A stretch of 64,000 bases of DNA from Photobacterium ganghwense (GTDB taxonomy: Bacteria; Pseudomonadota; Gammaproteobacteria; Enterobacterales; Vibrionaceae): assembly GCF_003025595.1 (NCBI RefSeq), contig NZ_PYMI01000004.1, positions 310,001 to 374,000 of the forward strand, in the 5' to 3' direction. Numbering within the stretch: position 1 is the first letter of the stretch; each line of letters opens with the position of its first letter. Position numbers and translations under genes: made by a program. Below, piece after piece: positions 1-11,232 of the stretch. Below the pieces are notes generated by a model. The model saw only the letters and a list, made by a program, of their open reading frames with translations, was not told the DNA's origin and ran no database searches.

Positions 1-39
1 TCCAGGTAGAGTCATCACTGCTGATTCGATGGAGACAGA

Positions 40-2232
40 TTAGTCTTCGTGTTTTTTAAAACGGTAAAACACTGTCGCTAACGGTGGCAAATCAATCTGA
101 ACGGACTGTGCTAATCCGTGACTTGGTTCCTCTGTCACTTCCAGTACCGCTTTCACTGGTGCTTGTCCGCCCCAGTATTTCTGATCATCGGTATTCAACA
201 GCAAATCATAATGACCAGTCAGCGGTACACCCAAACGATAACCTTGTCGTGGAACCGGTGTAAAGTTGGTCACGACCAGCACTTTTTCGCCGTTCTGTGC
301 CAATCGTTCATGAGCAAGAATACTGTTTTCCGCATCATCATGTACACGCCATTCAAACCCTGCTGGGTCGCAATCCAGTTCATAAAGCGCGGGTTCTGAG
401 GTGTATAAATGGTTCAGATCTTTAACCAGTTGCTGTACCCCACTATGGCGTGGGTACTGCAGCCAGTGCCACTCTAACTGCCCTTCGTGTGCCCACTCTG
501 CACTTTGTGCCAGTTCTGCCCCCATGAAGTTCAGTTTCTTACCCGGCTGACCATACATGAAGCCCAAATAGGCCCGCAGGTTTGCCGTTTGCTGCCATTC
601 ATCACCCGGCATTTTATTCAGCAACGACCCCTTGCCGTAGACCACCTCATCATGGGACAGAGATAATACATAGTTTTCACTGAAGGCATACACCATCGGG
701 AAAGTGATGGTGTTATGGTGATACTTGCGATGCACCGGATCTTCTTTCATGTAAGTCAGACTGTCATGCATCCAGCCCATGTTCCATTTGAAACCGAATC
801 CAAGCCCCCCCATACTGGTAGGTTTGGTTACACCAGGAAACGCCGTTGACTCTTCCGCGATAGTCATCGCATTCGGATACAAACGGTACACTTCTTCATT
901 GACCCAACGCAGCAGGCTGACGGCATCAAAGTTGACGTTGCCGCCTTCGTGGTTAGGAATCCACTGATCGTGCTCCCGGGAGTAATCCAGATACAACATA
1001 GAAGCCACGGCATCTACGCGCAGGCCGTCAACATGGTAGTGCTCAAACCAGAACAGAGCGTTGGCTACCAGAAAGCGACGGACATGCTCACGACCGTAAT
1101 CATAAATGTAGCTCTGCCAGTCCTGGTGCCAGCCACGACGCGGATCCGGATCGTTATACAGAGCTGTGCCATCAAAATTGGCCAGACCGTGATCATCGGA
1201 AGGAAAGTGTGCCGGTACCCAGTCCAGCACTACGCCAATGTTGGCCTGGTGACAACGGTCAACAAAGTATTTGAAATCATCCGGCGTGCCATAACGGCTG
1301 GACGGCGCAAACAAGCCAATCGGCTGATAACCCCATGAACCATAGAACGGGTGCTCGGCAATCGGCATCAGCTCGACATGGGTATACCCCATATCAGTCA
1401 GGTAAGGGATCAGCGCGTCAGCTAATTCACGGTAATTAAGAAATTCACCTTGCTCGTTTTTACGCCACGAACCGGCATGCAGCTCATAGAAAGACAGTGC
1501 TTGCTGATGTTTTGCTGTGACCGGGCGTCTCTGCCAGGTTTTGTCCTGCCACTGGTAGTTCGACTGCTGATAAACAACCGAAGCAAATGATGGATATTGC
1601 TCTGCCTGATAACCCCAAGGGTCGGCTTTATGAGGCAGACCGTTCCCCTGGCTGTCTTTCAATTCAAACTTATACCGTGTCCCGGCATCCAATCCCGGTA
1701 CAAATAGTCCCCACAGCCCGTCATCCAGTCGCTGCATTGGGTGACGACGCCCATCCCAACCATTAAAGTCACCAACAACACTGGCGGCAGACGCATTAGG
1801 AGCAAAAACCAGGAAACGTACTCCTGATACAGGCTTATTGCCACGGTTCAGGGTGATCAGCTGCGCCCCCATTTCACCATGCATTTGTGATGGGTCAGAA
1901 AGTGCAGAAGATGAAGAGATAAGATTGTGAAACTGGTAAGGATCATACAGAGTCTGAGGACCATCTGACCAATGAATAACCAGCTGGTACAAGGCTTTTG
2001 AAAAATCAAAGTGACCCCGTAACACAAAGCCACTGTCAGCTTCGCGCTGAAGCGAGTAACGATCACCACGTTCGGTGAGTACTTCAACCTTGTCTGCACC
2101 CGGCATAAAGACCCGGAGTGCCAAGTCCTCAGTCTGGTATTGAGGCCCTAAAAATGAAAACGGATCTGAAAATGCAGCTCTCTCGAGCTGCATGTATTCC
2201 TTTTCACTGCGTGTCACGTTTGATGTGTCCAA
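40..2232 (-). CDS. glgB: 1,4-alpha-glucan branching enzyme
   Basis: Transfers segments of alpha-1,4-glucan to the 6-position to make branched glycogen; a cytoplasmic GH13 enzyme. The 730 residues match the usual bacterial length (E. coli about 728). An N-terminal CBM48-type region precedes the barrel. The catalytic motifs are visible: DGLRVDAV with the nucleophile Asp near residue 407, TIAEES with the acid Glu, and LSHDEVV. The start is a TTG about 7 bases after GGAG; a nearby ATG is out of frame. It lies 14 bases downstream of malQ on the same strand, so it is probably cotranscribed with malP-malQ and under MalT control. That links branching to maltodextrin metabolism, because no glgC or glgA is in view. 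Confidence 0.96.
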   Translation of the reverse strand: MDTSNVTRSEKEYMQLERAAFSDPFSFLGPQYQTEDLALRVFMPGADKVEVLTERGDRYSLQREADSGFVLRGHFDFSKALYQLVIHWSDGPQTLYDPYQFHNLISSSSALSDPSQMHGEMGAQLITLNRGNKPVSGVRFLVFAPNASAASVVGDFNGWDGRRHPMQRLDDGLWGLFVPGLDAGTRYKFELKDSQGNGLPHKADPWGYQAEQYPSFASVVYQQSNYQWQDKTWQRRPVTAKHQQALSFYELHAGSWRKNEQGEFLNYRELADALIPYLTDMGYTHVELMPIAEHPFYGSWGYQPIGLFAPSSRYGTPDDFKYFVDRCHQANIGVVLDWVPAHFPSDDHGLANFDGTALYNDPDPRRGWHQDWQSYIYDYGREHVRRFLVANALFWFEHYHVDGLRVDAVASMLYLDYSREHDQWIPNHEGGNVNFDAVSLLRWVNEEVYRLYPNAMTIAEESTAFPGVTKPTSMGGLGFGFKWNMGWMHDSLTYMKEDPVHRKYHHNTITFPMVYAFSENYVLSLSHDEVVYGKGSLLNKMPGDEWQQTANLRAYLGFMYGQPGKKLNFMGAELAQSAEWAHEGQLEWHWLQYPRHSGVQQLVKDLNHLYTSEPALYELDCDPAGFEWRVHDDAENSILAHERLAQNGEKVLVVTNFTPVPRQGYRLGVPLTGHYDLLLNTDDQKYWGGQAPVKAVLEVTEEPSHGLAQSVQIDLPPLATVFYRFKKHED

Positions 2233-2246
2233 CGCATTACTCCTGA

Positions 2247-4430
2247 TTACTGTTTTTGTGAGGCTTTTTCTCGCGTCTCAGTTAGTCGGCGCGTCAAATC
2301 AATGATGTTCTGACGGGTAAAGATGTCATCCAGTGTCGTGGACAACTTACGACGCCAGTTTGGATACTCATCTACCGTGCCAGGAATGTTCACAGGCTTG
2401 TCCATTTCAAGCCAGTCTTCCAACTGCAGGCTCAGTAAAGCACTGGAACCTGCGGCCAGATGCAATTGCATGGCTTCACTAAGGTGCTGATCCATAGGAA
2501 TATATGACGCATCATGGCCAATACCTTCTGGAAGATAACCATGCCATGCCAAACTATCAAGGATTTTTTGTTTACTTTCTGCACGGCTATTGAACAAACC
2601 TTTGAGCTGTTCTGCATCCGGGTAAAGTCCTAACTCTTCACCCATTTTCAGGTCATCACAGTGCCAGAAACCCCGTAGCGTCGGCATATCGTGTGTACAC
2701 AACGCGGACATCGACTGATCGGCATAGTGCGCCGGAGAGTAGTAACCACCGTCCTCTGCAGTTTCAAAGAAGAAAACCTTGTACGAGTGAATACCTGCCG
2801 TTGCCAACTTATCCACGATTTCATCCGGTACGGTTCCCAAATCTTCACCGATAACCGTGCACTGGTAGCGATGACTTTCCAGCGCCAGAATGGCCATCAG
2901 GTCATCGACCGGATAGTACATATACGCACCGTTTTTCGCAGAGTCACCTTTTGGAATCCACCAAAGGCGCAGCAGGCCCAGTACGTGGTCAATACGCAGC
3001 GCGCCACAGTTACGCATGTTGGCACGCAGCAGCTGAATATACGGATCGTAAGCCATCTCTTTCAGCGTCTCTGGGTTTAGTGGCGGCAGACCCCAGTTTT
3101 GACCAAGCGGACCAAGAATATCCGGCGGCGCACCTACGCTGACATCCTGGCAAAGTGCGCCGTGATCGGCCCAGGTTTCAGAGCCAGAGTCACACACGCC
3201 CACCGCCAGATCGCGGTACAGGCCGATGACCATGCCTTTTTCCTGTGCCAGTTCATGCACTTCTGCCAACTGACTGTCTGCGACCCATTGCAGATACATG
3301 TAAAGCTGAACCTGTTTGTAGTTCGACTTAATGAACTGCTGAACAGCGGCGTTATCAAAATGACGGTACTGTTCAGGGAATACCGGCCAGCCCCAGACGT
3401 TGTCATCTTCCTGTTTCAGCTGTGCATGCAGGGCATCAAACGCGGCCTGATGCAACAGACTTTCTCCCCCCTTCTCCACAAAGGCCAGGAACTGTTGCGC
3501 ACGGGCGGTATTGTTAGTCAGATGACGCTCGCAGAACGTTTCGAACAACAGTGGCAATACGGCCATCTTCAGGCATGACACTTCACTGTAGTTAACCCAG
3601 TTAGTGTCTCGGGCATCGCTCAGACGCTTCTGGAATTCCGGACTGCCAACCAGTTGCTGCGCTTCATCACACTGAGCAAACTCACTGACTGAGCTGACAT
3701 CAATGTACATGAGATTGAGCCAGCGACGAGACGACGGGCTGTAAGGACTCGCGCCTTCCGGGTTTGCCGGAAACAGCGAGTGAATCGGGTTAAGCCCGAC
3801 AAAGTCACCGCCACGGGCAGCAATATCCGCTACCAGTTGTTTCAGATCCCCGAAGTCACCAATACCCCAGTTGTGATTCGTACGGACGGAGTAAAGCTGA
3901 ACGCTGGTGCCCCACAATTTCTTGTTATTGAGCAGTGGCTCCTGCTTGTAACAAGATTGCGGAGTGATGATCAAAGTCATTTCAAACGGAGATTTGCGAC
4001 GCTTACGGAAGATCTGCAGTTTGTGATAGCCCCACGCCAAATCACTTGGCAGTGAGAACACCAGTGTCCCGCCGTTTTCGCGGTCATCGGCGACCAACTG
4101 AGACTGCAGCCAGCCCTCCAGTACTTCACCCTGCTCGGTTTCCAGACGCCAGCTGAAATCGCTGACACGGGCGCTCTGCCCCAGATACATATCAACATGA
4201 ACAGGCTGGCCACTTCGCACCACTTTAACCGGAGCCAGTACATCCGGACGTAGCTTTTTGGTGGCCGATTCGAGCAGCGCTTCGTCGCTTTTTGTGTCAT
4301 AACCCAGTGCAGCCAGCAATCGACGAATCGTATCGCTGTCTACATGAGCTTCTTCTCCCCAAGCACTGACATAGTTGTCGGCGATACCGACCATGTCAGC
4401 AACTTGTTTTAAAACTTGATCATCTTTCAT
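2247..4430 (-). CDS. malQ: 4-alpha-glucanotransferase (amylomaltase)
   Basis: Disproportionates maltodextrins, releasing glucose and lengthening chains for MalP. The 727-residue GH77 protein is slightly longer than E. coli MalQ (about 694). Recognisable segments are [25 protein letters not shown], split across the start of the catalytic domain, the ALRIDHVLG motif carrying the nucleophile Asp, and IGEDLGTVP carrying the acid/base Glu. The ATG is preceded by GGAGAG. It lies between malP and glgB on one strand, 84 bases after malP, and a GC-rich hairpin in that gap may adjust relative expression. Confidence 0.96.
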   Translation of the reverse strand: MKDDQVLKQVADMVGIADNYVSAWGEEAHVDSDTIRRLLAALGYDTKSDEALLESATKKLRPDVLAPVKVVRSGQPVHVDMYLGQSARVSDFSWRLETEQGEVLEGWLQSQLVADDRENGGTLVFSLPSDLAWGYHKLQIFRKRRKSPFEMTLIITPQSCYKQEPLLNNKKLWGTSVQLYSVRTNHNWGIGDFGDLKQLVADIAARGGDFVGLNPIHSLFPANPEGASPYSPSSRRWLNLMYIDVSSVSEFAQCDEAQQLVGSPEFQKRLSDARDTNWVNYSEVSCLKMAVLPLLFETFCERHLTNNTARAQQFLAFVEKGGESLLHQAAFDALHAQLKQEDDNVWGWPVFPEQYRHFDNAAVQQFIKSNYKQVQLYMYLQWVADSQLAEVHELAQEKGMVIGLYRDLAVGVCDSGSETWADHGALCQDVSVGAPPDILGPLGQNWGLPPLNPETLKEMAYDPYIQLLRANMRNCGALRIDHVLGLLRLWWIPKGDSAKNGAYMYYPVDDLMAILALESHRYQCTVIGEDLGTVPDEIVDKLATAGIHSYKVFFFETAEDGGYYSPAHYADQSMSALCTHDMPTLRGFWHCDDLKMGEELGLYPDAEQLKGLFNSRAESKQKILDSLAWHGYLPEGIGHDASYIPMDQHLSEAMQLHLAAGSSALLSLQLEDWLEMDKPVNIPGTVDEYPNWRRKLSTTLDDIFTRQNIIDLTRRLTETREKASQKQ

Positions 4431-4443
4431 CGTTCTCTCCGTT

Positions 4444-4461
4444 AGCGGCCTTGCGGCCGCT
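4444..4461 (-). other. malP-malQ intergenic hairpin
   Basis: A perfect 7-base inverted repeat (AGCGGCC, loop TTGC, GGCCGCT) sits between malP and malQ. No U-run follows it on the minus strand. It is more likely an mRNA processing or stability element, or a weak attenuator, than a full terminator. Confidence 0.4.
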
Positions 4462-4514
4462 ACGATGTTTGGGTGTTGCTGATATCAATTCGGTTTCGTT
4501 ATATCTGGACTCGC

Positions 4515-6974
4515 TCAGCACTTCACTGGCTTGAGGTTCCAGATATTATTGGCGTAGTCACGAATACTGCGGTCAGAACTGAATTTACTCATCAGTGCGG
4601 TATTGAGAATCGCTTTATGGGCCCAGGTTTTCTGATCGCGGTAAGCCGCATCAATTTTCTCATGGGTTTTTACGTAATCGGCAAAGTCTGCCAGCACCAG
4701 GTAAGGATCACCGCCTTCCAGCAGGTTCTGACGAATAGCGGACAGCAGACCCGGCTGACCTGGCGTGAATTCGTCAGAATCCAGCAGATCCATCGCCGCG
4801 CGAAGCATGCTGTCGGCGTTGTAGTAACGGTAAGGATCGTACCCTTCCTGTTTCAGCTTCTGCACTTCATCAACCAGCAAGCCAAAAATAAAGATGTTGT
4901 CATCGCCTACTTCTTCACGCATTTCTACGTTAGCGCCGTCCATGGTGCCGATTGTCAATGCACCGTTCATGGCGAACTTCATGTTACCGGTACCGGATGC
5001 TTCTTTACCGGCGGTTGAAATTTGCTCTGACACATCTGCCGCCGGGAACAGGATTTCCGCCAGGCTGACACGGTAGTCTGGTACAAAGACCACTTTTAGC
5101 TTGCCACCCAGACGCGGATCATTGTTCACCTTCTCGGCAACTTTGTTGATCGCAAAAATGATATCTTTTGCCAGCGCATAACCTGGTGCAGCTTTCGCCC
5201 CGAAGAAGAACACCCGTGGATGCATATCAAACGTCGGATCATTCAGCAGACGGTGGTAAAGCGCCAGAATGTGCAGCAGGTTCAGGTGTTGACGCTTGTA
5301 TTCGTGCAGACGCTTAATCTGAATATCGAAAATGGCATTTGTATCCAGATCGATATCCATGTTGGTTTTCACCCAGTCAGCCAGACGTTGCTTGTTCTGT
5401 TTTTTCACGGCCATGAAGCGTTGCTGGAACGCCTCGTCATCAGCAAATTCCGCCAAACCGGCGATTTTTTCCAGATGAACCGGCCAGTCGCTGCCCACTT
5501 TTTCACTGATCAACTCAGACAGACCCGGGTTACAGTATTTGATCCAGCGACGAGGTGTGACGCCATTGGTCACGTTAGTCAAACGTCCCGGATACAGTTC
5601 GTTGAACTCAGGGAACAAGTCACGCTTCACCAATTCTGAGTGCAGCGCCGCCACTCCGTTTACGGCGTAGGTGCTGACCACACAGAGGTTAGCCATGCGA
5701 ACCATGCGCTGCGGGCCTTCCTGAATAATAGACAACTTACGTTTGACATCATTATTCCCCGGCCAAGCCGCTTCTACTTCTTTCAGGAAACGGTGGTTGA
5801 TCTCGAAGATGATTTCCATGTGACGAGGCAGCATTTGCTGAATCAGGGCTTCACTCCATGTCTCCAGCGCTTCCGGAAGTAATGTATGGTTAGTGTAGGC
5901 AAAAGTCTGCGAGCAGATCGCCCATGCGGCTTCCCACCCCATTTTGTATTCATCAATCAGAACACGCATCAGCTCAGGAATGGCGATGGTCGGGTGCGTA
6001 TCGTTCAGCTGGATCGTTTCCAGTTTCGCCAGATCCTCAATCTCATTACCGGCGGCATGGTGACGACGCAGAATATCCGCAATGGAACAGGCACAGTGGA
6101 AATACTGCTGCATCAGACGCAGCGCTTTACCCTGATCGTGGTTGTCATTCGGGTACAACACTTTGGTCACGTTACCCGCTTCCAGTGCCGGGTATTGTGC
6201 ACCCACGTAGTCACCGTCGTTGAAACGGGCCAGGTTAAACGGTGCCGGTGAACGGCACTCCCACAAGCGGAGCGGATAAACGGAGTTGTTGTCATAGCCA
6301 ACAATCGGCAAATCCCACGCAATACCGTCAACCGTCATACCCGGAACCCAGCGACGATAGTTGTTGCCGTCTTCGTCCAGATAACTTTCAACATACCCGT
6401 ACAGGCTGACAGTTTGGGTCAGTTCAGGACGAACCACTTCCCAAGGGTAGCCTTCAACACCACGCCAGCCGTCCGGTGTTTCAACCTGGCGTCCTTGTTC
6501 AAATGACTGACGGAACAAACCGTACTCATAGTGCAAGCCGTAACCGACCGCAGGGTATTCCTGCGCAGCCAGCGAATCCATAAAGCAAGCAGCCAGACGC
6601 CCCAGACCACCGTTACCCAGAGCCGGATCACGCTCTTCTTCGAGTAAATCAGTCAGGTTCTGGCCCAGTTCTTCCATTGCTGAAGCTACGTTTTCATACA
6701 AGCCAAGGCTAATCAGGTTGTTACCTGTCAGCCGGCCAATCAGGAATTCAAGAGACAGGTAATTCACGCTGCGGGCTTTTTCTTTTGCGAGTTTTTGTTC
6801 GGTCGCCAGCAGATTACCCGTGCTGATTTCAGCCAGTGCACGAGCCATAGCCAGATACCAGGCATGAGGCGTGGCACTCTCGGTCGTGTACGCATAAGTC
6901 GTGGTGAGATGTTTTTCTACAGCGGCTTTAAATGCTGCTTTATCAAACTGTTGTGTCTGACCATTCTTAATCAT
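4515..6974 (-). CDS. malP: Maltodextrin phosphorylase
   Basis: Phosphorolyses alpha-1,4-glucans to glucose-1-phosphate in the cytoplasm (GT35 family). It is 819 residues; the E. coli protein is about 797. The pyridoxal-phosphate motif EASGTGNMKFAMNGALTIGT is present with the Schiff-base Lys near residue 666, and NPRLGGKLKVVFVPDYRVS precedes it. The N-terminal RDPALGNGGLGRLAACF signature is intact. It is the first gene of the malP-malQ-glgB unit and faces malT across an intergenic region of about 490 bases with MalT boxes. It could be named glgP, but the divergent malT and adjacent malQ favour malP. Confidence 0.95.
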   Translation of the reverse strand: MIKNGQTQQFDKAAFKAAVEKHLTTTYAYTTESATPHAWYLAMARALAEISTGNLLATEQKLAKEKARSVNYLSLEFLIGRLTGNNLISLGLYENVASAMEELGQNLTDLLEEERDPALGNGGLGRLAACFMDSLAAQEYPAVGYGLHYEYGLFRQSFEQGRQVETPDGWRGVEGYPWEVVRPELTQTVSLYGYVESYLDEDGNNYRRWVPGMTVDGIAWDLPIVGYDNNSVYPLRLWECRSPAPFNLARFNDGDYVGAQYPALEAGNVTKVLYPNDNHDQGKALRLMQQYFHCACSIADILRRHHAAGNEIEDLAKLETIQLNDTHPTIAIPELMRVLIDEYKMGWEAAWAICSQTFAYTNHTLLPEALETWSEALIQQMLPRHMEIIFEINHRFLKEVEAAWPGNNDVKRKLSIIQEGPQRMVRMANLCVVSTYAVNGVAALHSELVKRDLFPEFNELYPGRLTNVTNGVTPRRWIKYCNPGLSELISEKVGSDWPVHLEKIAGLAEFADDEAFQQRFMAVKKQNKQRLADWVKTNMDIDLDTNAIFDIQIKRLHEYKRQHLNLLHILALYHRLLNDPTFDMHPRVFFFGAKAAPGYALAKDIIFAINKVAEKVNNDPRLGGKLKVVFVPDYRVSLAEILFPAADVSEQISTAGKEASGTGNMKFAMNGALTIGTMDGANVEMREEVGDDNIFIFGLLVDEVQKLKQEGYDPYRYYNADSMLRAAMDLLDSDEFTPGQPGLLSAIRQNLLEGGDPYLVLADFADYVKTHEKIDAAYRDQKTWAHKAILNTALMSKFSSDRSIRDYANNIWNLKPVKC

Positions 6975-7039
6975 GGTTCAATCTCGCTCTAGGATTATTT
7001 CCAACTGATACCTATGTTGCCTGCCTTAGTCCGGCAAAA

Positions 7040-7066
7040 CATCCTCCCGTGTAGGGAGGGATGAGG
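7040..7066. promoter_or_regulatory. Pair of MalT boxes upstream of malP
   Basis: AGGGATGAGG at 7057-7066 (plus) matches the MalT box GGGGA(T/G)GAGG at 9 of 10 positions. CGGGAGGATG at 7040-7049 (minus) matches at 8 of 10. The boxes are inverted relative to each other and lie about 65-85 bases upstream of the malP start, as expected for MalT activation. Confidence 0.7.
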
Positions 7067-7237
7067 GAGGAGTATTAGGGGCGTAGTCCGTTTTCTCCCC
7101 ATCATTGTGTGACAGCCTGCAAAAAATCGAGGTGGAGAAGCACTAATCAGCCGCCCCAAGTGCAATTAGGCTCACATAATCATCCTAAATTTTAATGTGC
7201 AAAGCCATGATGATTTCTCTGTGAAAGTTTTTAATTG

Positions 7238-7253
7238 TGTGATTTGGTTCATA
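7238..7253. promoter_or_regulatory. CRP-like site between malP and malT
   Basis: TGTGA-N6-TCATA matches the CRP core TGTGA-N6-TCACA at 9 of 10 positions and sits in an A+T-rich context. Catabolite control of malT and malPQ by CRP is established in enteric bacteria. Confidence 0.65.
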
Positions 7254-7258
7254 AATAT

Positions 7259-7268
7259 GGGGATGAGA
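7259..7268 (+). promoter_or_regulatory. Distal MalT box
   Basis: GGGGATGAGA matches the MalT box consensus at 9 of 10 positions, just beside the CRP-like site. That spacing suggests a joint MalT/CRP activation region. Confidence 0.6.
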
Positions 7269-7309
7269 GCACGAGATTTGCTGATCTCGCCATTTTGGGA
7301 GGTAAAGTT

Positions 7310-7381
7310 ATGGGACAGATCAAAAGTTGCGTGAAACATTTCATGCAAGATGTCGGTCGCCCGAGAGCCTCTCCATGCTGA
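7310..7381 (+). CDS. Candidate leader ORF upstream of malT (23 aa)
   Basis: A short open frame (MGQIKSCVKHF...ASPC) starts with ATG 7 bases after a strong Shine-Dalgarno sequence, GGGAGG at 7297-7302. It ends 82 bases before malT. The Shine-Dalgarno is better than malT's own. The peptide has no run of a single amino acid, so attenuation of the classical type is not suggested. It could be a translated leader that tunes malT, or a chance frame. Confidence 0.35.
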   Translation: MGQIKSCVKHFMQDVGRPRASPC

Positions 7382-7463
7382 TCACGCGCAGGAATAAGCG
7401 TGTTTCTATCATCAGTATGCAGAGTACAACGGAACTGTAACCTTAGAGTAAGATAGCAAGACT

Positions 7464-10172
7464 ATGTGGATACCATCGAAATTAACCCGTCCGGCACGCC
7501 TTCATAACGCCATCATGCGTCCCCGTTTGCTGGATGCCCTTAATCAGGCCCCTTACTATCGTCTTGTTCTTTTTCGATCTCCTGCCGGCTATGGCAAAAC
7601 CACCATGGCAGCGCAATGGCTGAACGAACACCCTCACACCGGCTGGTTTAATATCGACGAAAACGATAATGACTCGTTCCGTTTTGCCAACTATTTCCTG
7701 CAAGCGCTGAACAAAGCCTCGCAACTGGCCTGCCCGAAAACACAGGCGATGGCTGAACGTCGTCAGTTTGCCTGTCTGTCTACCCTGTTTGGCGAACTGT
7801 TTGCCGAATTGGTGGATTACCATGAACAAACTTATCTTGTGCTGGACGACTACCATCTCATTACTAACGATGACATTCACGACGGGATGCGCTTTTTCCT
7901 GAAAAACATGCCGGATAACCTGACTCTGGTGGTTACCAGCCGTACCATGCCGCCGCTGGGCACGGCCAATTTGCGCGTCCGGGATCTGCTGATTGAAGTG
8001 GATAACGATTTGTTGGCCTTCGATGAAGAGGAAACAACCCGCTTCTTCAAAAAACGGCTGTCTGAACAAGTCGAAGTGGACATTCTCCGCTCGCTTCACC
8101 AGCAGGTTGAAGGCTGGCCTTCTGCCTTACAGCTGATTGCCCTTCACGCTCAGCAAAGACCGATGCATCTGGTTGAGTCAGCTGAGTCCATGGCCAGTTT
8201 TAACCGGGGCCACTTGTGGGACTATCTGGCCGAAGAGGTGTTTGATTTGCTGGATCAGGAAACCCAGAAGTTTCTGTTGCAGTGTTCAGTGCTCGATATG
8301 TTCAACGCCCAGCTGGTAACCGACCTGACCGGTCGGAGTGACGCACTGGCGATGCTGGAGTCCCTCAACCGCTTTGGTCTGTTCCTCAATACGCTGGAAG
8401 GCGACAACAACTGGTATCGATTCCACAATCTGTTTGCTGAATTTCTGCGCCACCAGCGTTACGCGCAAATTCCCCAGCAACGTGGCGAATTACACGCACT
8501 GGCGGCAAAAGCCTGGCTCAAACAACGCTCACCACAGCAGGCCTTGTTGCACGCCCAGAAAGCAGACGATCCATCACTGGTCATCGATATCCTTTGCAGC
8601 TACGGCTGGGAAATGTTCCATCACGGTGAAATGACACTGCTGGAAGATGCCATTGCCGCACTGGACAGTGATCACCTGTATACCCAGCCGCGCCTGAGCC
8701 TGCTGCGCATGTGGCTTCTGCAAAGTCAGCATCGCTATAACGATGTCGGCGATATGATGACCCATACAGAGCAAGAACTGGCAAATCGACATATTGAGCT
8801 GGATGATGCGCTGCAGGGCGAATTCAATGCCCTGCGAGCCCAGGTGGCAATTAACCAGAGCAAGCCGGAAGATGCCCTGATTTTGTCGGAGCAGGCGCTC
8901 GGGCAATTGCCATCCACCACCTACCGTAGTCGTATCGTTGCTACATCCGTTGTTGGCGAAGTCCACCACTGCCTCGGCAACCTGAGCCGTGCGCTGCCAA
9001 TGATGCAGCAAACGGAGAAAATGGCTCGTCAGTATCATGTTTACCATCAGGCGCTGTGGGCACTGCTTCAGCAGAGCGAAATTAATCTGGCACAAGGTTA
9101 TGTCCAGACGGCATTTGAACTGCTGGATCAAGCCTTTAAACTGGTGCGAGAACAGCATCTGCAACAGGTGCCGCTGCACGAGTTCCTGTTGCGTCTGCGG
9201 GCGCAGATCCTATGGTGCTGGAACCGTCTGGACGAAGCTGAAGAATCGGCACTAAAAAGCCTGGAAGTGCTGGCTCCGTATGATGAAACCAAATCCTTGC
9301 ATGCTTACTCCATGCTGGCGCGCATTGCCGTAACCCGTGGTGAACATGACAAAGCGGCCCGCTACCTGGAACTGTGTAACAGCCTGATGGATCGCTCCGT
9401 CTACCACATTGACTGGCGCGCCAATACCGACCTGGCCAATTTGCTCTACTGGCAAACCACCGGCGATACGGAGAGCATCCGACTGTGGCTGGAAAAGGCG
9501 GAAAAGCCAGATGGTGCATGTAACCACTTCCAACAGCTGCAATGGCGAAACATCGGGCGTGCCAGCGTCAACGTTGGTCAGTATGAACGGGCTGAACAAG
9601 TGTTTGCTATGCTTGAAGAAAGTTGTAACAAACATAATTTGGTCACAGACAAAAACCGAAATCTCGTGGTACAAGCTGTGCTGAGTAAAAAGCAAGGTAA
9701 CCGTCTTCAGGCGCTGGCCCAGTTAAAAGAAGCGCTTAGCCTTGCCAACAGCACGGGAATGGTTGGAATATTCTTGTGTGACGGTAATGAAATTTGTGAT
9801 TTACTGCAGGAACTGGCAGACACCAAAGCGTTGAATGAACTGGAACTTCATCGCGCACGCCAGCTGCTGAGAGAAATGACCAGCAAAGAGCGAAACCGTT
9901 CCGTCCATTTTGATGAGCAGTTTGTAGAAAAGCTGCTGAATCTACCGGATGTACCTGAACTGATTCGCACCAGTCCACTGACACAAAGGGAGTGGCAGGT
10001 ACTGGGACTGATTTATGCCGGTTACAGCAATGAACAAATTGCGTCTGAGCTGGATGTGGCGTCAACCACGATCAAAACTCATATCCGCAATCTGTACCAA
10101 AAACTCAACATAGCCAATCGCCAGCAAGCGATTGAGACTGCTGAGAATCTGTTGAAACTGATGGGCTTCTGA
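7464..10172 (+). CDS. malT: Maltose regulon transcriptional activator MalT
   Basis: ATP- and maltotriose-dependent activator of the maltose regulon. At 902 residues it matches E. coli MalT (901). The order is an N-terminal STAND NTPase with Walker [11 protein letters not shown] near residues 38-47, a long helical-repeat sensor region, and a C-terminal LuxR-type helix-turn-helix ([20 protein letters not shown] onward, last ~65 residues). It is divergent from malP-malQ-glgB, the usual Vibrio and enteric arrangement. The binding boxes for its product lie in the shared intergenic region. Confidence 0.96.
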   Translation: MWIPSKLTRPARLHNAIMRPRLLDALNQAPYYRLVLFRSPAGYGKTTMAAQWLNEHPHTGWFNIDENDNDSFRFANYFLQALNKASQLACPKTQAMAERRQFACLSTLFGELFAELVDYHEQTYLVLDDYHLITNDDIHDGMRFFLKNMPDNLTLVVTSRTMPPLGTANLRVRDLLIEVDNDLLAFDEEETTRFFKKRLSEQVEVDILRSLHQQVEGWPSALQLIALHAQQRPMHLVESAESMASFNRGHLWDYLAEEVFDLLDQETQKFLLQCSVLDMFNAQLVTDLTGRSDALAMLESLNRFGLFLNTLEGDNNWYRFHNLFAEFLRHQRYAQIPQQRGELHALAAKAWLKQRSPQQALLHAQKADDPSLVIDILCSYGWEMFHHGEMTLLEDAIAALDSDHLYTQPRLSLLRMWLLQSQHRYNDVGDMMTHTEQELANRHIELDDALQGEFNALRAQVAINQSKPEDALILSEQALGQLPSTTYRSRIVATSVVGEVHHCLGNLSRALPMMQQTEKMARQYHVYHQALWALLQQSEINLAQGYVQTAFELLDQAFKLVREQHLQQVPLHEFLLRLRAQILWCWNRLDEAEESALKSLEVLAPYDETKSLHAYSMLARIAVTRGEHDKAARYLELCNSLMDRSVYHIDWRANTDLANLLYWQTTGDTESIRLWLEKAEKPDGACNHFQQLQWRNIGRASVNVGQYERAEQVFAMLEESCNKHNLVTDKNRNLVVQAVLSKKQGNRLQALAQLKEALSLANSTGMVGIFLCDGNEICDLLQELADTKALNELELHRARQLLREMTSKERNRSVHFDEQFVEKLLNLPDVPELIRTSPLTQREWQVLGLIYAGYSNEQIASELDVASTTIKTHIRNLYQKLNIANRQQAIETAENLLKLMGF

Positions 10173-10206
10173 TCCTCAGGGCTTCATCTCGGGTTAAGGA
10201 TGACCG

Positions 10207-10884
10207 ATGAAAGAATGGAGCAAAGACAGGATCTGGTTTCAGGATATGCCGTTCAGGTTCCACGGCATACCTGTGGGTGCCAGAATGACCGTCATTAAGC
10301 TGGATAACGGGAAGTTGCTGATTCATTCCCCTATCCAGCTCACTACCCAAATGCAAATTGAGCTGACCAAACTGGGCAGTGTGTATGCCATTGTCAGCCC
10401 CAATATGAATCACCATCTCTATCTTTCGGAATGGTGGCTGGCCTATCCGAAAGCCTATTTTTTTGCCCCGCCGGGCTTACAAACCAAACGCACCGATCTG
10501 GTGTTTGATGATGCATTAAGTGCCAATAGTCCGTCTATCTGGCGCCATCAGCTTTATCAGACCCTGTTGCGTGGTAGTGACCAAATGGAAGAAGTGGTCT
10601 TCTGCGATCCGGAGTCCAACACCCTGATTGTGGGCGACACTCTGGCTTGGCTACGCCACGCCTGCCACCCGCTTACTGTTGCCTTAGGGGTGGCGAGCGG
10701 TTGTTACTGGCAACCGGCCATGCCTTATTACTGGCGGCATACCTTTAAAGACAAAACCCGGTTACGGCAGTCATTACAGGAAATTCTGACCTGGCCATTT
10801 GATCGCATCATTTTGTCTCACGGCGAAAATATTACCGAGAACGGCAAAGCCGTGTTTCACCATGCATTTCGATGGGCGTTTTAA
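10207..10884 (+). CDS. DUF4336 (metallo-beta-lactamase-like) protein
   Basis: A 225-residue protein resembling the DUF4336 family, distant relatives of the metallo-beta-lactamase fold. Visible segments are IHSPIQLTTQMQIELTKLG, IVSPNMNHHLYLSEWWLAYP and NTLIVGDTLAW. The canonical HxHxDH zinc motif is not present in full; only SPNMNHHLY resembles it, so hydrolase activity is uncertain. ATG follows AAGGATG. It begins 34 bases after malT and may be transcribed with it. Substrate unknown. Confidence 0.65.
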   Translation: MKEWSKDRIWFQDMPFRFHGIPVGARMTVIKLDNGKLLIHSPIQLTTQMQIELTKLGSVYAIVSPNMNHHLYLSEWWLAYPKAYFFAPPGLQTKRTDLVFDDALSANSPSIWRHQLYQTLLRGSDQMEEVVFCDPESNTLIVGDTLAWLRHACHPLTVALGVASGCYWQPAMPYYWRHTFKDKTRLRQSLQEILTWPFDRIILSHGENITENGKAVFHHAFRWAF

Positions 10885-11232
10885 GCCCTAAACCGAAACC
10901 TGAAACCGAAACTCTTGCCGATTTTCTCTTTTGCTGTCACGTTGTTCACCTCTGACGTGACAGCCGAATAGCTTATCAAGAGATAAGCCGACGAAATGAA
11001 AATAAGCAGTCCGTTGCCAAGCCGTTGATATCACCCATAGCGAAATTCCTCACAAGTCATTTCCCATTTTTAGGTGATATGGTTTACCGTTTGGTTCAAG
11101 AGCGCCTGATTTATTGTCTTTAATCAATGAATTATCGAGTTGTGGTTTCATCATGACCATATGTGATAAAACTCACACATTTACCCGAAAAGTGGCGTAT
11201 ATTCATATCGTATTTCTTGTGAGGAAATGGAA
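10885..11232. other. Intergenic region with two hairpins and a CRP site
   Basis: No gene is seen in these 348 bases. A perfect 10-base inverted repeat (GCTGTCACGT 10933-10942 / ACGTGACAGC 10955-10964) and a second 7-base one (GCTTATC / GATAAGC, 10971-10988) lie downstream of the DUF4336 gene. Neither has a U-run. The right part carries the CRP site listed separately. Confidence 0.5.
11162..11177 (+). promoter_or_regulatory. Perfect-core CRP site
   Basis: TGTGATAAAACTCACA is a perfect TGTGA-N6-TCACA CRP core. It lies about 55 bases upstream of the likely start of the small membrane protein gene, a distance compatible with class I or II activation. It indicates carbon-source control of that gene. 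Confidence 0.75.

Larger units (their letters stand above)
6975..7463. promoter_or_regulatory. malP / malT divergent control region
   Basis: This 489-base gap holds the divergent promoters. It contains MalT-box candidates at 7040-7049, 7057-7066 and 7259-7268, a CRP-like site at 7238-7253, and a short translated leader candidate at 7310-7381. A hairpin (CGAGAT / ATCTCG, around 7272-7289) lies just before the short open frame. No exact -10/-35 pair was assigned. Confidence 0.75.
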
